Assembly: GCA_019187225.1 (NCBI GenBank)
Contig: JABAQQ010000071.1
Location: forward strand, 1 to 35,120
DNA length: 35,120 nucleotides
Reading direction: 5' to 3'
Source of the DNA: Saprospiraceae bacterium
GTDB taxonomy: Bacteria > Bacteroidota > Bacteroidia > Chitinophagales > Saprospiraceae
The first letter of the stretch is position 1; the number at the start of each line of letters is the position of its first letter. The notes below the pieces were generated by a model that had not been told where the DNA came from, ran no database searches, and saw only the letters and a list, made by a program, of their open reading frames with translations. This document shows, in pieces, positions 1-8,998 of this stretch. Both the position numbers and the translations under genes were made by a program.

Positions 1-107
1 ACCTGGACGACCTGCAAGCCGCCGTAGAACATGCACTTCACGAAATCGCTGATAACCCTGAACTCATCCGCTCTTTTTTCTCTAAATCATCCGTCGCGTT
101 CCTTTAA
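1..107 (+). CDS. 3' end of an unidentified protein (partial)
   Basis: An open frame enters from the left edge and ends at TAA 105-107. It encodes about 34 C-terminal residues beginning LDDLQAAVEHALHEIADNP and ending SSVAFL. The amphipathic helical character would fit the last helix of a GT4-type glycosyltransferase, which would suit the downstream cluster, but this fragment is too short to identify. It precedes the first acyltransferase gene by 55 bases on the same strand, so it is probably the previous gene of the same operon. Confidence 0.5.
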   Translation, partial: LDDLQAAVEHALHEIADNPELIRSFFSKSSVAFL

Positions 108-162
108 AAATGCACGGGGCTATAAACAAAAAGTAAAACAGACTTTTGCAATCAAAACGATC

Positions 163-1281
163 ATGGTAGCGTCCATTTCCTACTCGTTTCCGGACCAGGA
201 TTTCTGGATCGAGTATACAGAACTGTGGAATAACAGTCTCCATAAACCTGTTTTCAAATCCCCCCACTACATACAGTACCTGGCAAACAGATTCAGAAAT
301 GAATTTGCTGTGTACCGGTTCGTGCTCGACGGCGAGTTGAAAGGTGTTATTTTTTTCCGGAAGAACGGCAATGAATACCGCCTGCTGACCGACGTAAAAG
401 CCGACCACAACTTTTTTGTCATCCACCGGAGTTGTACCGAGGAACAGATTGATTCCTTTTTTTCCAACTTCCTGGCGGCTGTAAAAAAGGAGAACTGGTC
501 GCTGGTATTGCGGGTACAGCCGTTATGGGCTTCCTATATGTCCACTTTCGTGAAATCGGTCCACAAAAGCGGATTGTTCTGGAATGTTGCCAAACGGTCG
601 GTGTGCCCGGTACTGGAAGAGGAAAGCGCAAAGCAATTGTATGATAAGTTGAACAGCTCCAGGGAGTTGCGATACCGGGTGAATAGAATAAAAAGCCAGT
701 TGGAAGGTGAATTCGAGATAATGACCGGCGATGAAGATCTGGACGATTGGGTCAATAAATTTTGTGAATTGCACCAAAAACGCTGGGAAGATAGCGGAAG
801 CCCTTCCCGTTATAGCAGCGCCGACGAGATCAAATTTTTAAAAAACTGTTTGTTATCGTGGATCGAGGACCGGCTTTTAGTGCGTTTCTCTATTAAAGTG
901 AATGATGAAAGGATCGCTTTTGTTATTTGTTTGATCCAGGGAAATTCATTGATACACCATTCAACCGCCTATGATGATGCCTTTTACAAATACAGTCCGG
1001 GCAAAGCGTTGATCCTGACGATAGCGGAATGGATGAAAAATAATGCGCTGAATATACTGGATTTTGGCGAAGGGGCCGAACCGTATAAATATGCATACAC
1101 CAACAAAGAACTGGAACCCAATGAAATTGCCATATCGTCTTTATCGAATGTGTCATTCATTCTGAAAGTGAAGCTCCGGCAGGTACTTCGGGAAAAAATA
1201 AGCGAAAACCCCCAATTGAAAAGATTTTACAAAGAGAAAATAAAACCGCTTACGCAAAGGTCAAAACAGAAAGTAAGTTGA
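163..1281 (+). CDS. FemAB/CelD-type GNAT acyltransferase, paralog 1
   Basis: This 372-residue protein has the layout of the GNAT-fold Acetyltransf_6 (CelD/BcsL-like, FemAB-related) family. A first GNAT-like half is followed by a region RYRVNRIKSQ, then LHQKRW, IAFVICLIQGN, the KYSPGKALI segment and LDFGEGAEPYKYAYTN, which are the usual signature blocks of that family. Members transfer acyl or aminoacyl groups to cell-surface polymers, and many sit in exopolysaccharide clusters. ATG 163 was chosen because the paralogs at 1351 and 2539 begin at the matching point (xxxYPDQxFW); the longer frame from 31 would overlap the previous gene. It is the first of three tandem paralogs. Substrate and donor cannot be read from the sequence. 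Confidence 0.85.
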   Translation: MVASISYSFPDQDFWIEYTELWNNSLHKPVFKSPHYIQYLANRFRNEFAVYRFVLDGELKGVIFFRKNGNEYRLLTDVKADHNFFVIHRSCTEEQIDSFFSNFLAAVKKENWSLVLRVQPLWASYMSTFVKSVHKSGLFWNVAKRSVCPVLEEESAKQLYDKLNSSRELRYRVNRIKSQLEGEFEIMTGDEDLDDWVNKFCELHQKRWEDSGSPSRYSSADEIKFLKNCLLSWIEDRLLVRFSIKVNDERIAFVICLIQGNSLIHHSTAYDDAFYKYSPGKALILTIAEWMKNNALNILDFGEGAEPYKYAYTNKELEPNEIAISSLSNVSFILKVKLRQVLREKISENPQLKRFYKEKIKPLTQRSKQKVS

Positions 1282-1350
1282 TCCCGCCCCCGATATGTCA
1301 TTGGCAATATCCGGCGGAATACCGACAACCGATCTGCAAAACATATTGTG

Positions 1351-2478
1351 ATGAAATCTGTCATAATCCAAAATCTTCCGGACCAGCGTTTCTGGGACGC
1401 TTTTGCTGCATTGTGGGAAAACAGTGCTCAAAAATCTATATTCCAGGGGCCGCATTTCATGCGTTATTTGGCTGGTAGGTATGAGCGAAACCTTGTGGTT
1501 TACGCTTTTTATAAAGGTGATCAGCTTATGGGCGCCGCTTTCTTTCAAAACGAGGACGGCGTATACAAATTTTTAAGCGAGATCAAATCCGACTACAATT
1601 TCGTGACACTTCACAAAGATTGTACGCAGGAGGAAATACGCCTGTTTTTCAGAAATTTCTTTCGGGAGGTAAAAAAACGCAACTGGACGATCATCCTGAA
1701 TTACCAGCCTTCGTGGGCCGAATACCTGCCGGTTCTGGAACAGGAAGGCAAGGCCAGCGGATTGTTCATCGTAGTCTCCAAACACTCGATCTGCCCTGTG
1801 CTGGAAGGCGAGACGCCAAAGTCCATTCATGACTGGTTCAACGGACTCAAAAACTTTCGGTATTATGTGAACCGCCTGAAAAAACAACAAGGCGCTGAAT
1901 TTGAGGTGTTGACGGGCGACGAAGACCTGGACAGATGGAACGACGAATTCTGCAACTGCCACGTGAAGCGCTGGGCCAACACCCCCACGCCGTCCGACTA
2001 CAGCACAGCGAACATGCAGGAACTCAGCCGCGAAGTATTCCGCGCCTGGGCGCAGGATGGCGCACTCACCCGATTTTCTATCCGCATTGGCGAAGAGCGC
2101 ATCGCTTTCAATGTGGCGCTGCGGCAAGGCAATGCGCTGGTCGGGCATGCGCAGGCTTATGACCCCGATTTTGGAAAATTCAGCCCGGGCAAGGCCCTCA
2201 TGTATTTCATTGGAGAATGGATGGCGGAAAACGGGTTCAACAAAATTGATTTCGGAAAAGGCGGAGAGGCTTACAAATTCGGAATGACCAACGGAGAACT
2301 CGAACTATACAAGATCTTTATTTCCAGTTATTCCAATGTCCCCTTTGTTGTGAAATCCAAGCTGGAAAAAACCGTGCGATCCAATACCGGCTTCATTTCG
2401 GTTTATCGCGGTAAAATAAGACCCAAACTTCAGGAAGCGAGGATACGGGTCAGGGGAGGAATATCGAAATTGTTTTAA
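1351..2478 (+). CDS. FemAB/CelD-type GNAT acyltransferase, paralog 2
   Basis: This 375-residue protein is collinear with paralog 1 throughout: LPDQRFWDAFAALWENS near the N-terminus, CHVKRW, IAFNVALRQGN, KFSPGKALMYFIGEWM and IDFGKGGEAYKFGMTNGE in the C-terminal half. These are the Acetyltransf_6/FemAB-type acyl-CoA or aminoacyl-transferase blocks. ATG 1351 follows an in-frame GTG at 1348; ATG is preferred. The gene lies 69 bases after paralog 1 and 60 bases before paralog 3, so the three look like products of tandem duplication transcribed together. The paralog is more GC-rich at third positions than paralog 1. It is probably cytoplasmic, since no signal peptide or membrane segment is visible. 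Exact substrate is unknown. Confidence 0.85.
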   Translation: MKSVIIQNLPDQRFWDAFAALWENSAQKSIFQGPHFMRYLAGRYERNLVVYAFYKGDQLMGAAFFQNEDGVYKFLSEIKSDYNFVTLHKDCTQEEIRLFFRNFFREVKKRNWTIILNYQPSWAEYLPVLEQEGKASGLFIVVSKHSICPVLEGETPKSIHDWFNGLKNFRYYVNRLKKQQGAEFEVLTGDEDLDRWNDEFCNCHVKRWANTPTPSDYSTANMQELSREVFRAWAQDGALTRFSIRIGEERIAFNVALRQGNALVGHAQAYDPDFGKFSPGKALMYFIGEWMAENGFNKIDFGKGGEAYKFGMTNGELELYKIFISSYSNVPFVVKSKLEKTVRSNTGFISVYRGKIRPKLQEARIRVRGGISKLF

Positions 2479-2538
2479 TATGTAATCTGGCCGCCCTCAA
2501 AATCCCCCCTCATTTTCAACTTGAAAACCCTTTATTTT

Positions 2539-3768
2539 ATGAAAGGTTCGGTTACTTATGCTTATCCAGATCAAAAATTTTGGGATGCATATTCCCGTCT
2601 TTGGCAAAACAGTCTGTACAAGCCCGTATTCCAGACGCCTCGTTTCATTCAGTACCTGGCCAGAAAATTTGAACATGAGCTGGCTGTATATCAATGCTAC
2701 AGGGGCGATGAACTCGTGGGCGCGGCTTTTTTCAGAAAAGACGGTAAAATTTACAAATTGCTCAGCGAGATCAAAGCGGATCACAATGTCTTTGTTATCC
2801 ATCAGGACTGCACTGAGGAAGAAACCAGGTTCTTTTTCCAGTATTTTTTTGAAGAAGTGAAAAAACAGAACTGGACTTTGGTGTTGAGTTATCAGCCTGC
2901 CTGGGCGCTCTATCTGGACACACTGGAGTAGGCTGGAAAATCGAAGGGACTATATCTCAACGTTTCAAAGCATTCCGTATGCCCCATGCTGCAAACAGAT
3001 ACGCCGGAGGAAATGATGGAGCAATTCAAAAAGTCGAAAGAGCTGAAGTACTCCATGAACCGGCTCATCAAACAACAGGGCGCAATATTTGAAGTGTTCA
3101 CCGACGATGAAGACATAGACAATTGGTCCGACCAGTTTTGTCGCTGTCATGTAAAACGATGGCAAGCCACCTCCACACCGTCGAGGTATGACACATCGGA
3201 AATGCAGGAACTCAACCGGGAATGTATGCGGGCGTGGGCGAAAGACAATCACCTGATCCGTTTTTCCGTCCGGATCGGCGATGAAAGGGTCGCTTTCAAC
3301 GCCGTATTGCTCCAGGGCGATGTCGTGATCGGTCATGCGCAAGCCTTCGACCCCGAATACCAAAAATACAGTCCCGGGAAAGCGCTGATGTATGCCATCG
3401 GCGAATGGATGTTGAGCCGGCGCCTGACCAAACTGGATTTCGGGAAAGGAGGAGAAGCATACAAAGCCAATATGACCAACCTGGAACCGGAACTCCACAA
3501 AATTTTTATTTCCAGCTATACCAACCTCCCCTTCGTGCTGAAAACCCAACTGGAAACAACGATACGATCCAATACAGGACTGATCAAAATGTATCGTCAA
3601 AAGATAAAACCCAAAATACAGGGAGCGAAAACAAAAATAGAAACAAAAGCACAAAGGTTGATGGGCAATTTCAGGGAGCCAAGGCCGCACAGATTGAGTG
3701 CATTGATGCTTGCAGCCCAACTTGACTCTGCTGCGGATATTTTTTTAATAGTCACCAATCTGGTTTGA
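2539..3768 (+). pseudogene. FemAB/CelD-type acyltransferase paralog 3, split by an in-frame TAG
   Basis: A third copy of the tandem acyltransferase is interrupted by a single TAG at 2929-2931 (codon 131). Both sides lie in the same frame and align without a gap to paralog 2: LEQEGKASGLF in paralog 2 faces LE-stop-AGKSKGLY here. The TAG therefore sits opposite a Gln, as expected from one CAG-to-TAG change. The downstream part keeps all C-terminal GNAT blocks (CHVKRW, YSPGKALMYAIGEWM, LDFGKGGEAYKANMTN) with no frameshift, so the lesion looks young. The C-terminus runs about 35 residues beyond the paralogs. Restarts at 2986 (ATG) would give a truncated protein. Readthrough, suppression or a sequencing error cannot be excluded. 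Start ATG 2539 matches the paralogs; an upstream TTG at 2521 is less likely. Confidence 0.85.
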
Positions 3769-3825
3769 AATCAAACCTTCCACCGGGGCCGGACTTCCTG
3801 CCTCTTCACCAACCATATTCACATC

Positions 3826-4902
3826 ATGCGCAAACTCCGTCTTGCCATATTAAAAGTCGAAATTGACAAAGACTATACCCTTTGGGAAACCGTCTGCCAC
3901 GAAATGCGTGACTTCGTCGAATGGGAATCCATCGAAATAGACCGCTCCGATTGGTTGGAACGGGTGAAAAAAGGTCGTTTCGACGGCATGCTCGCCATCC
4001 CGCCCGGCATTACCAATTCCTGTAAGAATATGTATGACGAGCGGGTGCGTATCCTGAATACCATACTCGATCTGCCGGTGTATCCATTCCTGGAGGAGAT
4101 TGAAGTGTATGAAAACAAGAAGTACCTCTCCTACTGGCTCGCCGCCAATGATATCCCGCATCCTAAAACGTGGGTTTTCTACCAACAACAGGAAGCACTC
4201 GATTTTGTCGCCCAGGCCAAAGTGCCATTGGTCGGCAAAACCAACGTCGGGGCCTCCGGACGCGGTGTCTCGATCCTCAAATCCAACATCGAAGCCATTG
4301 AATACGTGGAAAATACATTTTCCGGTAAAGGCGCGACGCGCAGCACGGGCCCCAATCTGCAAAAGAAAGGATTGGTCGTGCGCGCGATCAAAAAACTGGC
4401 CCACCCCGGCGAATTCATGGAACGGTTGAAGCATTACAAGACCGAAGGCTCCGAAGTGCAAAAGGATTACGTTATTTTTCAGGAATTTATCCCACACAAC
4501 TACGAATGGCGTTGCGTACGCATCGGAGATTCGTTTTTTGCCCATAAAAAAATGGTAAGAGGTGAAAAAGCCAGCGGCAGCCTTATCAAAGGATACGAGA
4601 ACCCACCATTTGCCTTGCTCGATTTTGTTGAGGAAGTGACCGATAAGCGTCATTTCCGCTCGCAGTCGGTGGATATTTTCGAGACTTCCGATGGCCGCTA
4701 CTTAGTCAACGAAATGCAGTGCACATTTGGCCAGAGTGACCCCTACCAGATGCTGGTGGACGGGGTGCCGGGCCGTTACCGGCGCGTCAACGGCGAGTGG
4801 GTGTTCGAAGCCGGCGACTTCAACAAATGCAAATCCTTTCTGCTCCGCCTCGAATATTTCGTGGAAGTCCTCACAACCAACCAGTTAGAATTACAGCGAT
4901 GA
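3826..4902 (+). CDS. ATP-grasp family ligase
   Basis: This 358-residue protein has the ATP-grasp plan seen in RimK/carboxylate-amine ligases. An N-terminal alpha/beta domain is followed by the lysine and glycine-rich ATP loop (PLVGKTNVGASGRGVSIL, residues about 134-151), the adenine-side strand VIFQEFIPHNYEWRCVRIG, and a metal-binding segment YLVNEMQCTFG near residue 300. Such enzymes activate a carboxylate as acyl-phosphate and join it to an amine. Lying between the FemAB-like genes and a glycosyltransferase, it could make an amide-linked substituent for the polysaccharide, which is inference only. Its stop overlaps the ATG of the next gene by four bases (ATGA), so the two are translationally coupled. 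No signal peptide is visible. Confidence 0.8.
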   Translation: MRKLRLAILKVEIDKDYTLWETVCHEMRDFVEWESIEIDRSDWLERVKKGRFDGMLAIPPGITNSCKNMYDERVRILNTILDLPVYPFLEEIEVYENKKYLSYWLAANDIPHPKTWVFYQQQEALDFVAQAKVPLVGKTNVGASGRGVSILKSNIEAIEYVENTFSGKGATRSTGPNLQKKGLVVRAIKKLAHPGEFMERLKHYKTEGSEVQKDYVIFQEFIPHNYEWRCVRIGDSFFAHKKMVRGEKASGSLIKGYENPPFALLDFVEEVTDKRHFRSQSVDIFETSDGRYLVNEMQCTFGQSDPYQMLVDGVPGRYRRVNGEWVFEAGDFNKCKSFLLRLEYFVEVLTTNQLELQR

Positions 4903-5921
4903 AAGTGCTTTTCGTGGTCAGCGGCAATAATCAATATTACGATGTCGCTCCATTCATCCGTTCGCAGGGCGAGTCTCTGGCGCAGGAAGGGATCGAGATA
5001 TCTTATTTCCCCATTCTCGGGAAAGGAATGCTCAATTATCTGAAAAACGTGATACCCCTGCGCAAGTATCTGAAAAACAACCCGGTAGACGTTGTTCACG
5101 CGCACTATTCCCTTTGTGGCTGGGTGGCGGTGCTGGCTGCCGGACGCATCCCGGTCGTGTTGTCCTATATGGGCGACGACCTGTTCGGCTCGCACACTGC
5201 CCTGCACAAACGCAGTTTCGCCAGTTGGCTGCTCATTTTGTTGGGCAAAGCCGTTCAACCGTTCCTATCGGCCATCATCTGTAAATCCCAGCAGATGGCC
5301 GATGCAGTTTCGAGAAAAAGCATATGCCACGTAGTACCCAACGGCGTCCGGCTCGAACAATTCAAATTGTACGATAAAAGCCTGCGCAAAGAACTGGGTC
5401 TCGATAAAGATAAAAAATACGTCCTGTTCCTTGGCGACCCGTCGGACAACAACAAAAACGTAGCGCTCGTGGAAGCAGCGTTGGAAATCCTCAACCGCCC
5501 CGACGTGGAACTGCTCATCCGGTACAAGGTCTCGCACGATGCGGTAGTGAAATACCTCAATGCTGTGGATGTATTCACGCTTTGCTCCTTTTCCGAAGGT
5601 TCGCCCAATGTGGTGAAAGAAGCAATGGCCTGCAATTGTCCGATGGTCGTAACCAAGGCCGGCGACGCTGCCTGGGTGGTAGGCGATATGCCGGGATGTT
5701 ATGTTTCGCCCTCTTACGAGCCGGAAGATTTTGCCCAAAAACTACGGCTTGCCCTTCAATATGCCGAAAAAAACGGTCGCACCAAAGGCCGCGAAAGATT
5801 ACTGGCACTCGGTTTGGATGCAAAGAGCATCGCTGAAAAGGTAATCGGGATATATCAGACCATTGCGAACAAAAAACGATGCATCAAAAAGACGGAGGCG
5901 ACTCCTGTCCATTCCTCCTGA
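4899..5921 (+). CDS. GT4-family glycosyltransferase
   Basis: This 340-residue GT-B glycosyltransferase is likely retaining and of family GT4. An N-terminal Rossmann domain (MKVLFVVSG, VDVVHAHYSLCGW at about 63-75) is followed by the hinge motif VVPNGVRLEQF (145-155), the donor domain strand YVLFLGDPSDNNKN (174-187) and the EX7E-type segment with Glu233 and Glu241 in SEGSPNVVKEAMACNCPMV. It should transfer a sugar from a nucleotide donor onto the lipid-linked repeat unit at the inner face of the membrane. ATG 4899 gives an ATGA overlap with the ATP-grasp gene and removes an improbable 34-codon extension. Donor and acceptor are not predictable from the sequence. Confidence 0.9.
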   Translation: MKVLFVVSGNNQYYDVAPFIRSQGESLAQEGIEISYFPILGKGMLNYLKNVIPLRKYLKNNPVDVVHAHYSLCGWVAVLAAGRIPVVLSYMGDDLFGSHTALHKRSFASWLLILLGKAVQPFLSAIICKSQQMADAVSRKSICHVVPNGVRLEQFKLYDKSLRKELGLDKDKKYVLFLGDPSDNNKNVALVEAALEILNRPDVELLIRYKVSHDAVVKYLNAVDVFTLCSFSEGSPNVVKEAMACNCPMVVTKAGDAAWVVGDMPGCYVSPSYEPEDFAQKLRLALQYAEKNGRTKGRERLLALGLDAKSIAEKVIGIYQTIANKKRCIKKTEATPVHSS

Positions 5922-5996
5922 TTTTATCTATTGTACATCCGTCAACCATTACTATACTCCATCGAGTCAAAAAAGTAATCGAAAAATCCATAAGCC

Positions 5997-7850
5997 ATGT
6001 GTGGAATCTCCGGAATTATCCATCTCGACCGTTCTCCCGTGCCTGAGTCGCAAATATGGGACATGATCAAAGCCATGAAACACCGCGGCCCCAACGACAA
6101 CGGCACATTCTTCGAAGACGGCATCGGGTTTGGATTCGTGCGACTGAGCATCATTGACCTGAGTCCTGCGGGACATCAGCCGATGTTTTCGCACGACGAA
6201 CGATACGTCATCATTTTCAACGGCGAAATTTTCAACTATGTCGAGCTCCGCGAAGAGCTGATCGCTAAAGGACACCGCTTTCGCACCAAAACAGATACGG
6301 AGGTGCTCATCACTTCCTACGTCGAATGGGGCGAGGATATGTTGCACCGCCTGAACGGTATGTGGACGTTCGTCATTTACGACCGAAAAGAAAAAACCGT
6401 ATTCGGATCGCGCGACCGCTATGGCATCAAACCGCTCTACTATTGCATTGATGGCAACCGGCTGCTCTTCGCCTCCGAAATACCTTCCATCCTCGCCGTA
6501 CTGGGCCGCAAACCCACCGCCGACCAAAATGCGTTGTTCGATTTTCTGATCTTCAACCGCACCGACCAGGACGAAAACACTTTTTTCTCCGAAATCAAAA
6601 AGATCAATCACGGTTGCTACTTCAAATTGAGGGTGGCGCCCGGTCAGGGAGATGTGCGGAAGGCGATGCAGATCACGAAATGGTACGACCTGCGTAAGGA
6701 ATTGAAAGAACCGTTCAAAGACCCGGAAGAATTCCGCGAAATGTTCGTCTCCTCCATTGCCCTGCGCCTGCGCAGCGATGTGCCCATCGGCGTGTGTCTG
6801 AGCGGCGGCCTCGATTCGTCGAGCATCGTAACCACAATGATCAAGGACTTCGACAAACGCGATGTACACACATTTTCAGCGGTATATGGAGAGGGAAAAT
6901 TTGGCGACGAGTCCAAATTCATCCATCTGTACAAGGATGAACTCCCGAACATGCACTACATCATGCCGGACGACAAGACCATCATGGCCGATATTCCGGA
7001 AATGGTGCGCGCCCATGCCGAACCCATCGCCAGCACCGGTCCTTATGCGCAGTACAAGGTTATGGAACTGGCCAAAGACCACGTCACCGTGACCCTCGAC
7101 GGTCAGGGCGCCGACGAAATGCTGGCCGGCTATCACTATTTCTTCGGCTTCCATTTTAAGAACTTGCTCCTCAAGGGGAAATTAGGCGGTATGGCATCGG
7201 AGATGTTCTCCTATTACCGCAAACACAGATCCATGCTGGGTCTGATCAGTTTTATCCTCTTCATGCTTCCGGCGGGTGTCCGCGCCCGTGCCCGCGCCAT
7301 GGAGAAAGGTTATATTGACGAAGAATTTTTCAGCGCCCATGCCGTCAACGCCAATTCTATCGCCGGCGAACTCTACGGCTCCGCCACGCTCCAGGATGCG
7401 CTGATCAACCACTTTGAATACAAACTCGAACACCTGCTCAAATGGGAAGACCGCAATTCGATGTGGTTCTCCCTTGAAGCGCGTGTACCGTTCCTCGACC
7501 ACCGCCTCGTCGAACGCACCATCACCATGCCCGACAACATGATCATCCGCGACGGCATGACCAAACACGTATTGCGCGAAGCCATGAAGGGCCGTTTGCC
7601 GGAACCTATCCGCATGCGCCGCGACAAGATCGGTTTCGGTACGCCGCACGACGAGTGGTTCCGTACGCCGGCATTCCAGGAGTATATCAAAGGTATCATC
7701 CATGCTCCTTCTTTCGCATCGCGTGGCCTGGTAGATGTGAAAAAAGTACAGTCCCTTTACAACCAGCACGTCCGCCGGGAAGGGAATCACGGCAAGGAAA
7801 TCTGGAAATGGTTGCATTTGGAGAATTGGTTCAATAAGTTTATTGATTAA
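5997..7850 (+). CDS. asnB: asparagine synthase (glutamine-hydrolysing)-type amidotransferase
   Basis: This 617-residue protein has the two AsnB domains. The N-terminal class II glutaminase begins MCGISGI, with Cys2 as nucleophile, and contains NGEIFNY and SRDRYGIKPLYY. The C-terminal synthetase domain carries the PP-loop SGGLDSS (269-275) and further blocks LDGQGADEMLAGY and EARVPFLDHRLVE. AsnB transfers glutamine-derived ammonia to an adenylated carboxylate, normally aspartate. Homologues embedded in capsule and O-antigen clusters often amidate uronic acids or act on other substrates, so a polymer-modifying role is plausible here. The start is fixed by the Met-Cys requirement. It follows the GT4 gene by 75 bases; a word-repeat palindrome follows it immediately after the stop. 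Confidence 0.93.
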   Translation: MCGISGIIHLDRSPVPESQIWDMIKAMKHRGPNDNGTFFEDGIGFGFVRLSIIDLSPAGHQPMFSHDERYVIIFNGEIFNYVELREELIAKGHRFRTKTDTEVLITSYVEWGEDMLHRLNGMWTFVIYDRKEKTVFGSRDRYGIKPLYYCIDGNRLLFASEIPSILAVLGRKPTADQNALFDFLIFNRTDQDENTFFSEIKKINHGCYFKLRVAPGQGDVRKAMQITKWYDLRKELKEPFKDPEEFREMFVSSIALRLRSDVPIGVCLSGGLDSSSIVTTMIKDFDKRDVHTFSAVYGEGKFGDESKFIHLYKDELPNMHYIMPDDKTIMADIPEMVRAHAEPIASTGPYAQYKVMELAKDHVTVTLDGQGADEMLAGYHYFFGFHFKNLLLKGKLGGMASEMFSYYRKHRSMLGLISFILFMLPAGVRARARAMEKGYIDEEFFSAHAVNANSIAGELYGSATLQDALINHFEYKLEHLLKWEDRNSMWFSLEARVPFLDHRLVERTITMPDNMIIRDGMTKHVLREAMKGRLPEPIRMRRDKIGFGTPHDEWFRTPAFQEYIKGIIHAPSFASRGLVDVKKVQSLYNQHVRREGNHGKEIWKWLHLENWFNKFID

Positions 7851-8054
7851 GATGGTTTGATGGTTTGAGGATTTGAAAGTGGATTTATATCCGACCCTGA
7901 CGAAATTAAAAATCTGCATCAATAACAATTTTTGTTACTGAAAATCAACGACTTGAAAATTTTTAACACAGATTTTCGAGAAAACTCAACTCTGGATGTA
8001 TATCCAACCATCAAACCCTCCAAACCTTCCAACCCTCCAAATCATCAAACCACT
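7851..8054. repeat. palindromic word-repeat array, GGTTTGA / TCAAACC type
   Basis: The left arm (about 7851-7893) is made of words such as GGTTTGAT and GGATTTG. The right arm (about 7993-8054) is made of CATCAAAC and CCTCCAAA words that are complementary to it. About 100 bases of unrelated AT-rich sequence separate the arms. The left arm begins directly after the asnB stop codon and the right arm ends 17 bases before the next ATG, so the array fills the spacer. A frame running back to 7996 reads through the right arm and should not be taken as the start of the next gene. Confidence 0.7.
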
Positions 8055-8070
8055 CACCGACCGCATTACT

Positions 8071-8961
8071 ATGAAAAAACTCCTCTACAAATTGCTCCGC
8101 TATTCCGGTCTGGTTTTCATATTCCGGGAGATCATTCAGCGGAATAAAGTGACATTGCTTCTGTATCACGATATAAGCCGGGAAACTGCCGAAAAAACCT
8201 TCCCCTGGCTGGCAAAGCGTTATAATATCATCGGCCTCAACGACTTCATTGCCGCCTGCAAGAATGGGAATGGCAACTCGCTGCCCCAAAAAGCCCTCGT
8301 CATCACCTTCGACGACGGCCATGCCGGCAACTACAAATTGCTGCCGGTGGTACAACGGATGGGCCTGCCCGTCACGATCTTTCTCTGCGCGGGCATCATC
8401 AATACCAACCGGCATTATTGGTTCACCTACAGGCACCCCTCGTTGTCAAAATCGGCCCTGAAACGCGCCTCCAACCGCGACCGGCTCAAAATGCTCCGCA
8501 ATGTAGGATTTACCCCCGACCGCGAATTCCAGACTCCCCAGGCCATGAACCGCCAACAGATCCTCGACATAAAAAACCACTTCGACCTGCAGGCGCATAC
8601 CATGAGCCACCCCTGCCTTCCCCGCTGTACCGGCGCCGAGGCACGCGAAGAAATTTTTTCCTCCAAAGAAGTTCTGGAAAAAGAATACGGCCTGAAAATT
8701 GACTCCATTGCCTACCCCAACGGCGACTATTCCGACCGCGACATCGCATTGGCAAAAGAAGCCGGCTATCAGTGCGGCATCACCGTAGACTTCGGCTACA
8801 ACACGCCCAACACCGACCTCTTCCGGCTCAAACGCCTCAGCGTCAACGATACCGCCAACCTCGATGAACTGGCCGTGAAAGCCAGCGGCGTGTGGCAATT
8901 CTTTAAAACAAGAAACGGGAGAAAGCAGGGGTATGGGTGGAATGCGCGGGCAGAGAACTGA
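8071..8961 (+). CDS. polysaccharide deacetylase family protein (NodB-like, CE4)
   Basis: This 296-residue protein has the NodB homology domain. LLYHDIS (about 30-36) is followed by motif 1 TFDDGH with Asp81/Asp82 (79-84), motif 2 HTMSH (176-180) supplying two metal-binding histidines, and AYPNGDYSDRD as the motif 3 region. CE4 enzymes remove N- or O-acetyl groups from glycans with a divalent metal. A hydrophobic N-terminal stretch (LLRYSGLVFIF) could be a signal anchor. ATG 8071 was chosen because everything upstream in frame is word-repeat DNA. It is the first of three deacetylase-type genes in the cluster. The likely role is trimming acetyl groups of the exported polymer. Confidence 0.85.
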   Translation: MKKLLYKLLRYSGLVFIFREIIQRNKVTLLLYHDISRETAEKTFPWLAKRYNIIGLNDFIAACKNGNGNSLPQKALVITFDDGHAGNYKLLPVVQRMGLPVTIFLCAGIINTNRHYWFTYRHPSLSKSALKRASNRDRLKMLRNVGFTPDREFQTPQAMNRQQILDIKNHFDLQAHTMSHPCLPRCTGAEAREEIFSSKEVLEKEYGLKIDSIAYPNGDYSDRDIALAKEAGYQCGITVDFGYNTPNTDLFRLKRLSVNDTANLDELAVKASGVWQFFKTRNGRKQGYGWNARAEN

Positions 8962-8998
8962 CAAGCACCTTTTTTTCCAACATGACAAGAATAAAACA

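Noticed and set aside
2929-2931. Pyrrolysine or programmed readthrough at the TAG
   Set aside because: A single codon exactly opposite a Gln in the paralog is better explained by one point mutation; no PylT/PylS or readthrough structure is visible.
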